DNA of 64,000 nucleotides from Siphonodentalium dalli. Its lineage: Eukaryota; Mollusca; Scaphopoda; Gadilida; Siphonodentaliidae. A program made the position numbers and the translations under genes. The notes under the pieces were generated by a model, which saw only the letters and a program-made list of their open reading frames with translations, did not search any database and had not been told where the DNA came from. Position 1 is the stretch's first letter. Every line of letters begins with the position of its first letter. Positions 24,099 through 34,436 of the stretch are shown in pieces. The DNA lies in contig CP136069.1 in assembly GCA_032622095.1 (NCBI GenBank), forward strand, positions 87,878,958 to 87,942,957, given 5' to 3'.

Positions 24099-24235
24099 TC
24101 AGGCAATCAAAGATACTCTTCCAGCCCATTTGGTAAACTATCCAGTTGTAGTTTTGAAGTTGATTCAGCACGTACCGTATCTGATAAACAGATCCACACA
24201 TCCTTGCCAAACATGACTCAAATGCGAAATAATCA
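24099..24235 (-). CDS. Unrecognised cysteine-rich module, second exon
   Basis: This 137-nt minus-strand exon has acceptor tttgttttatttacag and consensus donor CTGA|gtgagt. Read in the phase that fits the upstream exon (25616-25700), it is fully open: DYFAFESCLARMCGSVYQIR, then a QLQNYNWIVYQMGWKS segment, ending FDCLS. It contributes three cysteines, starts in phase 2 and ends in phase 1. Splicing onward to the phase 1 SRCR exon at 6678 keeps the frame open. The family is not recognised. An extracellular module shared with SRCR domains is an inference from cysteines, strand and phase. Confidence 0.6.
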
Positions 24236-24326
24236 CTGTAAATAAAACAAATATATGTTAGCTAGCCTAGAGAAGAGGTGTAGAATGGAAAACTTTAGCT
24301 GTGAATTTCAAAGAATCAAAGGACTA

Positions 24327-24539
24327 CAGTAATGCTCTAAATAATCAACTCCTTAACAACAGCAGAATTATGGATAACTTTTCAGGATTTAGTCGGAAAT
24401 ATGGCTTGTTGCCATTCATTGGAAAGCTCTCGCCGAGAGCTTTCAGATGAATGGCAACAAGCCATATTTCCGACTAAATCCTGAAAAGTTACCCATAAGT
24501 CTGCTGTGGTTAAGGAGTCGATTATTTAGAGCATCACTG
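24327..24539. mobile_element. Palindromic TA-flanked MITE, full-length (213 bp)
   Basis: It has full arms and the central gctctcgccgagagc, with TA at 24325-24326 and 24540-24541. It lies 92 bases upstream of the splice acceptor of the exon at 24099-24235, in the intron of the cysteine-rich module. Confidence 0.87.
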
Positions 24540-25615
24540 TATATATTACTAATAGTCAAGGGAAAATAAGCTCAAACAGGGTGCTTACACCTATCTAATG
24601 AAATTCATTATCATAAGATAAGTAGTACATAGATGATACTGATAACTCTTATTTAGACCTGAAGCTAGGTAGATATCTAGGAGTTGTATCTGTGTATCAT
24701 TAGCCATAATAAATCCACTGCCATGTTTCTCCATAAGTTTGATATACCAGGATCACACACATGCATGTTCCAACATGCACCTTGGAACATGCACCTTAAG
24801 CACCTTCTCTCCCGCTAGTAAAGGTACAACTAAAAAATTCATAATGACCAAAACATTTCTCCGTCAAAGTCAAATATGGAACAATATTCTGAAAGCTGGC
24901 CAAACATAAAGCAAATAAACCATAACAGAATCAAGGTACCACAGGAACAGATAAGAGAACAGCAAATTAACAGCCTGGTGAAATATATAATTTTCATGTG
25001 CCTCAAATTTTCCTTTCAATCAGCGACATATATAACGCTAAGAATAATTTATGTATGTAACATCAGGCAGTGGTCTCGATGGAGACACCATGACAAGACT
25101 TGTCGTGCATCGTGCAATCTTGTCTGGATTCTGGCCCACAAATCCAAAATGACGTAAATGACATCAGAAACCTTTCCATAACGTCTTCCCTGGTTTTCAT
25201 TAAGCCAACCAATGAAATTGGTCTAAATGAAACTAATTGGCCTAAATCACATGGGAATTCTTTACTAAGTTGTGAAGCAGCTAATTTAATTTTCATCGCG
25301 ATGGTTCATTCCTGATTCCGCCCTTTGGTAATCTCCACACAGTTGCTAACCGGAAGTCACGTAATAATTTCTCCAAAATCCATACCCGCGATCTTTGAGA
25401 AATCACTGATGGATATAGAACAAAATATATGACGTCATTCACCTGCGCCTAAGGTATAAACAACCACGCGCACCTGTGGCATGCTGGTGATTGCTATAAT
25501 ATACTTGCCTGATGAAGGTATTTTACATACAGCAGAAAGCCTGGGTTAAAAAAGAATAAAAAACCACATATGTCTCTAATGATGTTACATTACTATAACA
25601 AAAACACATACTAAC
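24540..25615 (-). other. Intron of the cysteine-rich module
   Basis: This is the remainder of the 1380-bp intron (24236-25615). No further exon or classifiable repeat was seen. Confidence 0.45.
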
Positions 25616-25700
25616 CTACAATTTCTTGTGTAATTGTAAGCTTTCATCTGATACAGACAGCGTTCATTCAAGAAGATTGAACGAACATCGCTGCAGCCAC
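25616..25700 (-). CDS. Unrecognised cysteine-rich module, first exon
   Basis: This 85-nt minus-strand exon has a strong acceptor (ctgtttttgttttgtag) and donor TTGTAG|gttagt. In the phase 1 frame it encodes GCSDVRSIFLNERCLYQMKA and YNYTRNC, with three cysteines and an N-linked glycosylation sequon (NYT). It ends in phase 2, exactly the phase at which the exon at 24099-24235 begins. The two make a phase 1-1 module of about 73 residues with six cysteines, the same symmetry as the SRCR modules. I do not recognise the family. Confidence 0.6.
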
Positions 25701-26146
25701 CTACAAAACAAAAACAGAATATGAATACTTTTTGTTTTTAATTTATTAATTTTATTACCCTTTGAACCCTGGAATATATATGTAAAATGCCACATTCCCA
25801 GGGTTGTAGGACAAAATTGGAATATTTCAAATAATAGCTAAAACGTTGTACAGGTAAATATAATACATTTTCAAACATAAGGTAGGATGCAGTTAATTAT
25901 AAAACACAAACATTTATTGTATAATTAACAAGTCTATATCCTGTAGTTGACCTTGCTACAACATCTAGCCAAGGCTGCCAAAAGTTATCACCAGTAGAAT
26001 TTGTTTGAAGAAATTACGTCATAGGTTTCCGACGTCATGCACCACTGGCCAGTATTCTGGCCATTCAAGTAATCCACTTTCAAATGTAAATTTATAGGAT
26101 GCAAGCACAAAAACTTATTGTATATAAGCCAGTTTCTACCTAGTAA
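25701..26146. other. Noncoding stretch with a piggyBac-like end remnant
   Basis: tttattaccctttgaaccct at 25751-25770 resembles the TTAA-CCCTTTGAACCC ends seen at 57307 and 61241, with the TTAA reduced. A short complement (cccagggtt) follows near 25798. No gene was seen. Confidence 0.35.
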
Positions 26147-26369
26147 CAAGCCTGCAAATAGTGTGTCTGTCATTTTTCACAGAGGGTGAATTTAGTGATG
26201 CAATCCCATATGGTGGGCTAGCATCACCAAATTCACCCTCTGGGGACCTCATTCTGCTCAGGCCTCAACTGCTATGGGAGAGCTAGGATCATATTGTAGT
26301 TCCTCAGTTGAAGTTGGTTATGTTTACCCAACAGTCACAACAATTAAGCATATTACGTCATGACCTTCA

Positions 26370-26533
26370 CTATTCATTATGACGTTAGGATTATCCCCTC
26401 TAGCTATTAATCGACTCGCCTTGTTTATACGCGAAGCGTGACCAACCAATCAATTTTAACCTCACCCAAGTCACGCTGAGTGAATAGAGTCCGTCCCTAA
26501 TCCCCTCACTTCCATTTCTGGCGGTTATCGACA
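26370..26533 (+). repeat. DIRS left inverted terminal repeat
   Basis: It begins ctattcattatgacgttagg and ends ggcggttatcgaca, and pairs with 31264-31418 in inverse orientation with small indels near 26415-26430. It ends 26 bases before the gag ATG. Confidence 0.9.
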
Positions 26534-26559
26534 GAGGTGTTTAATCTTGTTACCACATT

Positions 26560-27896
26560 ATGTCAGACACAGAAAATTCCTGTATTACGACTAATAGCCC
26601 TGGTAAGGGCAAAGGAAAGAAGAAGAAATCTCGTTTGGATTTGGTGGCGGACAGGTGTGACAAAATCCAGGTGGATATGACGCAAAATTTCTCTACAATG
26701 AAGGGTCAATCAAATCAACTGGTCACTTTATTGTCAGACGCACAGCAAACGCGATCTGAACATAAAGCCAATGATTCCCCAGTATCCTCACAAAGAGGGG
26801 ACGAAATTAGTATACATGCAAATAATTTATCATCGGATGATACAGAGGATATGTGCAGTGATGCTGACACCGCAAAATCCACTGTTCGAAAATCATTATC
26901 AGAGATTTTTGGGGAAACCAGTTTCCAAATAGCAGTGCCTGTTGAAAAGATGGGGCTTCACATTGACCAAGCACAAAAAGATCTGTTAATGCAATCTCTC
27001 AGATCTGACCATCCTCGAAATTTATCTTCGTATAACGAGGACACTTATGATCGGTTACCCATTGACGAAGACACTACAGAGTTTTTGAATGTTCCGTCAC
27101 TTGATCCATTATTGGTAGAAGCAATAACCAAGAAACTCGGGGCTTGCACAAAAATCGCTTCACGCAAAAAGTGACAAGTCTTCATTCCCAGCCATGCAAA
27201 ATGCTGGAAGAAATAGCTTACAAGGGCCAACAAGCAGGTCGAGTTGCTATTATAGCTCAGCTCTACACCCAGCAATCTTTGGCGAAACTGCTGAGTTGTC
27301 TGGAAAAAGAGAACTGTGACATTACGGAGGCAATTTCTCTTTTGAAAGACTCTTTCGAAATTACATCTAAGGGTTTGGATCAGATCGGACGCCTGGCAGC
27401 GTTTCATCACATTATTCGCCTTACATGTGCTATGACTGATTCTGATTGGTACACCAGTGATCCCACGAGTTCTATGGCGAATCTCCCTCTGACCGGGGAT
27501 GGTGTGTTTGGGAATGGTTTGGAGCCATTGCTTAAATCGCGAAGAGAAAGGCGCAAAGAAATGCTCGAACTATTGCCTGAATCGGAAAGTCAAAAGGAAC
27601 GTAAAAGGACGAGTACGGTAACAAGCGCAGGTCCACCGGTAATAAAGAAATCAAAAATGGCGGCTAGCGCTAGTTTCGGTTCGCATTCTCATTCGTCGAG
27701 TGGTTTCACTCCAAACAGAGATGCGATGTTCAAATTTCGGATCCCCAAGCTTGATTCGAGCGCCTCAGCGGGATCATCAAAAGCTAGTTCAAGTCAATGA
27801 TCTCGATATTACCACTCCGGATCTCGAGACAACGGCTGGTCTAACTCCAATTCAAGGGACCGACCTCGTGGTCGAGGACGTGGACAGAGATTCTGA
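26560..27896 (+). pseudogene. DIRS gag-like ORF1, frameshifted
   Basis: The ATG at 26560 opens 204 codons with a lysine-rich start (KGKGKKKKSR) and an acidic, serine-rich middle. The frame stops at 27172-27174. The conserved continuation (KMLEEIAYKGQQAGRVAIIA and following helical blocks) is in another frame from about 27190, so one or more indels lie near 27150-27190. That frame meets TGA at 27798-27800. It then continues with an arginine-glycine-rich tail (RPRGRGRGQRF) to TGA at 27894-27896. The basic tail is what a nucleic-acid-binding gag terminus would have, suggesting 27798 is a nonsense mutation. The product probably packages element RNA (inference from family). Confidence 0.75.
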
Positions 27897-29745
27897 CTAT
27901 CGTGTAAGTATAATAAATCCTATGCCAGAAATTCCGTTCGGGGGTCGCTTGTCTCATTTTATGACATCTTGGAAAGCAATCACAAGCGACCCGTATGTGT
28001 TGAGCATAATATCCCAGGGTTTACGTCTGGAATTTCATACTGTTCCAAAATTCTCCGGTGTGAGGGAAACCAATCTTCCTCATCACCAGGAAGATTTGGT
28101 ACAGCAAGAAGTACATCAACTTCTGCAAAAACGTATTGTAGAAAAAGTTCCCGATCATTTGGCAATAGACGGGTTTTACAGCAAAAAATTTCTGGTCCCC
28201 AAAAAGAACGGAAAATTCAGACCAGTTCTGAATGTAAAACTTCTGAATCGTTATATCGTGCAAACACATTTCAAAATGGACACTCTAAAATCAGTGTTCC
28301 AATTAGTAAACCGGGGAGATCATGCAATAACCCTGGATTTATGCGACGCTTACAATCACATTTTGATTGCAAAAGCACACAGAAAGTATTTTCGGTTCCG
28401 ATTTCGCAAGAAAAATTATCAATTTCGTGCTCTTTGCTTCGGCCCGACAATGTCACCTCGAATTTTCACATGGCTGACGTCAGTAGCAGCAGCATTGCTG
28501 AGAAAACACGGTGTAAGACTGATAACCTACTTAGACGACTGGTTAGTAGTGAATCGGTCACGCAATCAGTTGCTAAACAATCGATCGTTAGTAATTCAAA
28601 CCCTGACCGAATTGGGGTTCTTGATAAATCAAGAGAAATCAAATCTAACTCCGTCCCTTCGGTTCATTTATCTGGGGTGTCTGTTCAATCTGAGAGCAGG
28701 AACAGTATTCCCTACTCAAGAGAGACTATCGGGTCTAAAACAAGCGGTTCTAAGGCTCAGTCAACCGAATGTAACAGCGCAACAGTTTTTGGTGTTACTA
28801 GGAATGATAGCCTCGGTTATATCCGTGATTCCAAATGCTCGGCTGTTCATGCGCCCACTTCAACAGCATCTCCTGCAAAATTGGTCACCAAGTCGATTGA
28901 GTTTAGAGACGATAATACCGAGATCAACAAACCTGAAGGCTTGTCTCAATTGGTGGTTGAACGATTTAAATATTACGCAAGGGCAACCACTGAAAATTTC
29001 AACTCCGGTAGTGACGATTACCACCGATGCCAGCGGGCGACATGGTTGGGCAGGCACAATAGACAATCTCGTAGTTCAGGGAGTGTGGTCTCCTTTTCAA
29101 AAATTGAGCCATATCAATCAACTAGAGCTGGAGGCAGTTATTCAGTCCCTTCGTCGGTTTCTACCAATGATTGTCGGCAAACATGTTTTGATTCGCTGCG
29201 ACAACTCAACCGTGGTTCAGTATTTAAACAAACAAGGAGGAACCAAATCTCCAATACTATGTCAGTTGGCTCTCGAGCACAATATAATGATATCAGCCGC
29301 TCACATTCAGGGTCGGCTCAATGTAATAGCAGATTATTACAGCCGGAGATCTCTCAATCAGAACAAATGGTGCCTGAACAAAACGGTGGTCCAGAATCGG
29401 GGTTGTCCCACAGTCGACATGTTCGCAACATGGGACAACCGACAGATCAACCGGTTTTGTTCTTGGAATCCCCATCCATTAGCATGGGCACAGGATGCCT
29501 TAACCATTCCTTGGACGAATCTGTTTCTATATGCATTCCCTCTGTTTCCATTAATAATGCGTGTTCTGAGCCATCTCGAGAGATTTCCTTGCAACGTGAT
29601 AATGATCACTCCAGGGTGGCCAAATCAATGTTGGTATCCTCGGTTGTTGAATCTGCTAGTAGCTTTGCCAGTCAAATTACCTCTGGGTCCGAATCTCTTG
29701 ACACAGGCGAACGGGGAAATAATGCATGCCAATCTCAAATGTTGA
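27700..29745 (+). CDS. DIRS reverse transcriptase / RNase H, open frame
   Basis: This uninterrupted 681-codon frame overlaps the gag tail; the true start is unsure, and conserved sequence begins near NPMPEIPFGGRLSHFMTSWK (about 27916). RT motifs: LDLCDAY at residues 212-218 (motif A aspartate), FGPTMSPRIFTW, and YLDDW at 277-281 (catalytic DD). RNase H residues: TDAS with D443, ELEAV with E478, CDNS with D501 and ADYYSR with D545, so all four carboxylates are present. The C-terminal segment (VDMFATWDNRQINRFCSWNP and YAFPLFPLI) is conserved in DIRS polyproteins. It would copy element RNA to cDNA. With all motifs retained, this is the youngest-looking gene of the element. Confidence 0.92.
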   Translation: MVSLQTEMRCSNFGSPSLIRAPQRDHQKLVQVNDLDITTPDLETTAGLTPIQGTDLVVEDVDRDSDYRVSIINPMPEIPFGGRLSHFMTSWKAITSDPYVLSIISQGLRLEFHTVPKFSGVRETNLPHHQEDLVQQEVHQLLQKRIVEKVPDHLAIDGFYSKKFLVPKKNGKFRPVLNVKLLNRYIVQTHFKMDTLKSVFQLVNRGDHAITLDLCDAYNHILIAKAHRKYFRFRFRKKNYQFRALCFGPTMSPRIFTWLTSVAAALLRKHGVRLITYLDDWLVVNRSRNQLLNNRSLVIQTLTELGFLINQEKSNLTPSLRFIYLGCLFNLRAGTVFPTQERLSGLKQAVLRLSQPNVTAQQFLVLLGMIASVISVIPNARLFMRPLQQHLLQNWSPSRLSLETIIPRSTNLKACLNWWLNDLNITQGQPLKISTPVVTITTDASGRHGWAGTIDNLVVQGVWSPFQKLSHINQLELEAVIQSLRRFLPMIVGKHVLIRCDNSTVVQYLNKQGGTKSPILCQLALEHNIMISAAHIQGRLNVIADYYSRRSLNQNKWCLNKTVVQNRGCPTVDMFATWDNRQINRFCSWNPHPLAWAQDALTIPWTNLFLYAFPLFPLIMRVLSHLERFPCNVIMITPGWPNQCWYPRLLNLLVALPVKLPLGPNLLTQANGEIMHANLKC

Positions 29746-29818
29746 ATCTGTCGATGGTTTGGCTACTCTCAACCAACAGTTCGAAACAGATGGCTTTTCA
29801 TCAGGAGCTTGACAGCTT

Positions 29819-30750
29819 TTGTCCCACTCCTGGCGAAAGGGAACAAGAAAAGATTATGCTAGCAAATTTCGACAATTCCATAGCTGGTGTTTGGGAAAAC
29901 AAGTTGATCCCTATAAGGCGACTTTGACAGAATGTGCTAATTTTTTGTCAGATCTGTTCGAAAAAGGGTTAGCATATTCTACGATAACTGGATATTGCTC
30001 TATGTTATCAACTTTTTTGCCTTGCATCGATAGGTTTCCCATAGGTCAACATCCCAAAATCATTCGACTTCTCAAAGGGGTGTTCAATGAACGACCTCCT
30101 CTTAGACAACTTTTACCAACATGGGATCTTAAATTTCTCCTATTTTAGAATGTTTACAGTCAAGACCTTTTGAACCTTTGGAGGATGCATCGTTGAAACT
30201 GGTGACGTTCAAAACGGTGCTGTTGATTGCGGTCACATCTTTCAGATGTTGCAGTGATTTGCAAGCGCTTAAACTGGGTGAAGGATATGTCAACATTCAA
30301 CGGCAAGGTCTTACCTTTATGAGAGCTAAACTGGCTAAGCAAGATCGGCCTGCACATCACTCTCAATCTATTTTTGTACTGGCCTTTCCGGACTGTGAAC
30401 AGTTGGATCCTAAAAAAACTATTCTGCATTATATCCAGAGAACATCAGGATTGCGTTTGGAAGCAACTTCCGCAGTCAGCAGTATGTCTTTATTCCTATC
30501 ATATTCAAAACCACACCATCCAGTTTCTAGTCAGACTATATCTCGCTGGTTGGTGGAATGCATCAAGCTGTGCTATGATTTGAAGAATCAGCCAGTTCCT
30601 GCGGTTTCGGGTCATTCTACACGCAGTGTGGGTCCAGCTTGGGTGCTGTTCAACGCTGCCAACCTTAAGCAGGTGCTGGAGGCTGCAGATTGGACGCAGG
30701 ATTCTACGTTCATTCGACATTATTTGAAGCCATTGAATATTGAGGTTTAG
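29819..30750 (+). pseudogene. DIRS tyrosine recombinase, one frameshift
   Basis: The N-terminal DNA-binding half is open to TAG at 30146-30148 (SHSWRKGTRKDYASKFRQFH, ending WDLKFLLF). The catalytic half is open in a different frame, from LECLQSRPFEPLEDASL (about 30143) to TAG at 30748-30750. The catalytic set is present, numbered from the ATG at 30178: R23 in RCCSDL, H146 and R149 in GHSTRS, W172, and Y182 in RHYL. The break lies at the TTTT run at 30142-30145, so a one-base indel (or sequencing error) explains it. The enzyme would integrate the circular cDNA by site-specific-type recombination. Confidence 0.85.
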
Positions 30751-31114
30751 TCAGGGAGACAATAATTCTACGGAGTAGAGATTCAATGGTGTTTTAACTA
30801 CATATTTCTGGCGAGTCGCCATTTGGAGAAAGTATCTCTAAGATGTTGTTTATATGTTTGGGGATGTATATACAGTATGGCGATTCCACATGGGAGCAGA
30901 CAGACCAGTGTGGCTTTGTGTTTCATGTTATGATAATGCGGATTCAGTCGGACGACAGCAGTCGCAAATTTTTAGACTGAAGATCTACATGTATATATAC
31001 AGTTCTTAGCAGGGATGGCTTGCCAAGTTTTGGGGTGAGTTCTGCTAGTTTTATTGACATTGTTGAGTTGTGGATATCCCACCTCCATGTGTTTCTGTTG
31101 GAATCTGTATTATT

Positions 31115-31214
31115 CCTAACGTCATAATGAATAGTGGAGGTCATGACGTAAAAATGCTAAATTTGAGTGATCAAATTATAGTTTTACGAATGACCGGAAC
31201 TATTCATTATGACG
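31115..31214 (+). repeat. DIRS internal complementary region
   Basis: The first 37 bases are the complement of the left terminus and the last 66 are the complement of the right terminus, sharing TTA at 31149-31151. In the DIRS1 replication model this region templates completion of the ends and formation of the circle junction. It therefore records the sequence of that junction. Confidence 0.92.
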
Positions 31215-31263
31215 GCCCGTCCCGCCTCCCCGTTTTCTGTCAATAAAACTTTCTTGTGGTGGT

Positions 31264-31418
31264 TGTCGATAACCGCCAGAAGGAAAGTGAGGGGATTAGG
31301 GACGGACTCTATTCACTCAGCGTGACTTGGGTGAGGTTAAAATTGATTGGTTGGTCACGCTTCGCGTAACAAGTCGATTAATAGCTAGAGGGGATAAACC
31401 TAACGTCATAATGAATAG
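31264..31418 (-). repeat. DIRS right inverted terminal repeat
   Basis: It is the inverse of 26370-26533 (tgtcgataaccgcc at the inner edge, cgtcataatgaatag at the outer). Beyond it lie 51 bases unique to the right end (31419-31469), which are duplicated in inverse orientation in the internal complementary region. Confidence 0.9.
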
Positions 31419-31690
31419 TTCCGGTCATTCGTAAAACTATAATTTGATCACTCAAATTTAGCATTTTTATCTGCAAATTAAGGGATATAGAAACTTCCCA
31501 GAAGGGAAAAAGTAACTGAAACAATGTTAATTTGAGACTATATATACTTCCCAGAAGATGAGATCTAAGCAGAATGAGATCCACAGAGGGTAAATTTGGT
31601 GATGCTAGCCTGCTGTGTGAGATAGCATTAATAAATTCACCCTCTGGGGACCTCATTCTTCAAATGACAGACACACTATTTGCAGGCTTG

Positions 31691-32044
31691 CCCAGTAGCT
31701 GACCTTGTTATGCCATGTTTGACACGATGCCAGCTTTGTTTTTTGCAACTGGGCAACCAATTAAAACAATTGAAAATTGAAAAAGTTTCTCTTGAACTGG
31801 ATGCATGATTGACAGACGTTTGTTACCAAGACATTATTGTTGATTGCAATGAATGTATAAATTTTTCAATTATATAGAAATATATTGGTGAAGACATTTT
31901 TTACCAATATTTGGATTAAATTTTTAATATGAAAGTGTCAATGACACTGCAGCTCAACTTGGAAAGGGAATAATTTAATGTATTACAGTCAATGGAGCGA
32001 TTAGGAATGTGGAAAGTTGAATGTCTAATACTAGTTTATAGACA
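31691..32044. other. AT-rich noncoding stretch
   Basis: Nothing recognisable was seen between the inverted-repeat element and the tandem array that follows. Confidence 0.4.
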
Positions 32045-33800
32045 TGAAGAGAAAAGTAAAATCCAAGATGGCTGCTGGCGGCCATGTTTTCGGCCGAATG
32101 ACCCCAAAATGAGTCGTTCCCATCTACATGTCATCGTTAACATCAATGACAAATTTTATGACGATCAGACTAAAGGTACGACCTGTAGCCCATGCTAAAG
32201 AAATTAGTCATACAAAGAGTAAAATCCAAGATGGCTGCTGGCGGCCTTGTTTTTTGGCCGAATGACCCCAAAATGACTCGATCCCATTTACATTCCAATT
32301 TCAACAGCCATGACAAATTGTATGATGATCAGACTAAAGGTACGACCTGTAGCCCGTGCTAAAGGATTTAGTCATACAAAGAGTAAAATCCAAGATGGCT
32401 GCTGGCGGCCTTGTTTTTTGGCCGAATGACCCAAAAATGACTTGATCCCATCTACATGTGATTATTAACATTCTTGACAAATTTTATGATGATCAGACTA
32501 AAAGTAGGACCTGTAGCCCGTGCTAAAGGATTTAGTCATACAAAGAGTAAAATCCAAGATGGCTGCTGGCGGCCATGTTTTTTGGCCGAATGACCCCAAA
32601 ATTACTCGTTCCCATCTACATGTCAATATTATCATCCATGATAAATTTCATGATGATCAGTCTAAAGGTACGACCTGCAGCCCGTGCTAAAGAATTTAGT
32701 CATACAAAGAGTAAAATCCAAGATGGCTGCTGGCGGCCATGTTTTTTGTCCGAATGACCCCAAAATGACTCGTTCCCATCTACATTCCAATATCAACAGC
32801 CATGACAAATTGTATGATGATCTGACTAAAGGTACGACCTGTAGCCCGTGCTAAAGGATTTAGTCATACAAAGAGTAAAATACAAGATGGCTGCTGGCGG
32901 CCTTGTTTTTTGGCCGAATGACCCCAAAATGACTTGATCCCATCTACATGTGATTATTAACATTCTTGACAAATTTTATGATGATCAGACTAACAGTAGG
33001 ACCTGTAGCCCGTGCTAAAGGATTTAGTCATACAAAGAGTAAAATCCAAGATGGCTGCTGGCGGCCATGTTTTTTGGCCGAATGACCCCAAAATTACTCG
33101 TTCCCATCTACATGTCAATATTATCATCCATGACAAATTTCATGATGATCAGACAAACAGTACGACCTGTGGCCCGTGCTAATGGATTAAATTTTGAAAT
33201 CCAAGATGGCCGCTGGCGGCCATGATTTTTGTCCGAATGACTCCAAAATGACTCGATCCCATCTACATTCCAATATCAACAGCCATGACAAATTTTATGA
33301 TGATCAGACTAAAGGTACGACCTGTAGCCCGTGCTAAAGGATTTAGTCATACAAAGAGTAAAATTCAAGATTTTTTGTCCGAATGACCCCAAAATGACTC
33401 GTTCCCATCTACATGTCATTATTAACATTCTTGATAAATTTTATGATGATCAGACTAAAAGTACGACCTGTAGCCCGTGCTAAAGAATTTAGTCATACAA
33501 AGAGTAAAACATCCATGACAAATTTCATGATGATCAGACAAACAGTACGGCCCGTAGCCCGTGCTAATGGATTGAATTTTGAAATCCAAGATGGCCACTG
33601 GCGGCCATGTTTAATTTCTGAATGACCCCAAAATTAATCATTCTCGTCTAAATGTTGATGTCAACAGCTATGACAAATTTCATAATGATCCGACCAAAGG
33701 TACGACCTGTAGCCTGCATTGTTGACGCCTTACGTACACACGCACGACGGACGACAAAGCCATGGCAATAGCTCAAACTTTACAAAGTAAAGTTGAGCTA
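32045..33800 (+). mobile_element. Pearl/HINE-like element with about ten 164-bp units, copy 5
   Basis: Units start with gtaaaatccaagatggctgc near 32056, 32218, 32383, 32546, 32709, 32875 and 33038. Shorter or diverged units continue to about 33720. Each also has ggccgaatgaccccaaaatg, a gacaaatttcatgatgatca block and gtacgacctgtagcccgtgc. The array ends in a short ACGCACGACGGACGAC tract and a near-perfect hairpin (33769-33800; tagctcaaactttac against gtaaagttgagcta). Units alternate between subtypes, suggesting expansion by multi-unit blocks. Confidence 0.7.
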
Positions 33801-34436
33801 ATAAGTAATAACTATTGTTTTGGATTAAGTTTAATATGAGTTATAGCTGAAAAGTTTGAATACAAATTTACTATATAAACTAGAGGTCAGATTCCATGGA
33901 ATCAGATATACTTCCATGGTATCCCATCCCATTCGATGTGAATGTTATGCGTATATGTGTGTTCCTCTTCATGCGAATGCATATTGGTACCTTATGATCC
34001 GATGGCGCACTTGCATTGACATTTCTAAATTCAATATATATTTTGGGACTTCTGTCTGTCTGTGTGTTTGTCTGTTAGCTATGACCGGGATAACTGCTGG
34101 ACGGATTTTGACAAATTTGATAAATATGGGTACTTTTGTCCAGGGAGTGTTTTGGACGTGTCAAATCGTGACCCCGACCTGATCTTGACCTTCAAAAAGG
34201 TCAATCCTATGTAAAATCGGGTAAAACTGACCGATTTCAACGAAATTTGACACCTAGGGGTACTTTTGTCAGGGGAGTCTTTTGTGTGTGTCAAATCGTG
34301 ACCTCGACCTGACATTGACCTTCAAAATGGTTAGTTCAAGGTAAAATCGGGTAAAACGAACGAATTTCCACGAAATTTGCTACCTAGGGAAACTTTTGTC
34401 CGGGGAGTGTTTTGGACAGGTCAAATCGTGACAATA
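33801..34436. repeat. Noncoding stretch with 130-bp tandem repeat
   Basis: gtcaaatcgtgac recurs at about 34159, 34290 and 34420, with caacgaaatttgacacctag-type and acttttgtccggggagtgtt-type blocks between, giving 2-3 units of about 130 bp. Sequence before 34080 shows no recognisable feature. Confidence 0.65.

Larger units (their letters stand above)
26353..31469 (+). mobile_element. DIRS1-like tyrosine-recombinase retrotransposon
   Basis: This 5.1-kb element has gag-like, RT/RNase H and tyrosine recombinase genes on the plus strand. Inverted terminal repeats are 26370-26533 and 31264-31418. An internal complementary region (31115-31214) has two parts. 31115-31151 is the complement of the left terminus (26353-26389, one mismatch seen). 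31149-31214 is the complement of the right terminus (31404-31469). The parts overlap at TTA, the trinucleotide at both element ends. ITRs plus this region define the DIRS1-like group, as opposed to Ngaro or PAT. Such elements integrate through a circular intermediate without a target duplication. Confidence 0.93.
26147..31690. mobile_element. Inverted-repeat DNA element split by the DIRS insertion
   Basis: The outer ends are complementary: caagcctgcaaatagtgtgt (26147-26166) and acacactatttgcaggcttg (31671-31690). The element is present as 26147-26352 and 31470-31690, about 430 bp when the DIRS sequence is excluded. It carries paired palindromic blocks (ggtgaatttagtgatg and caccaaattcaccctctggg). 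It is nonautonomous and matches the partial copy at 19165-19505. Confidence 0.7.

Noticed and set aside
27969-29927. 652-codon plus-strand open frame inside the DIRS element
   Set aside because: It overlaps the RT/RNase H gene in another frame, is serine-rich with no domain, and ends without matching any DIRS protein. It is a shadow frame, although its length is striking.
32045-33740. CRISPR-like regular repeats
   Set aside because: Units are about 164 bp with diverged sequence throughout, no short identical repeat with unique spacers, and the genome is animal.
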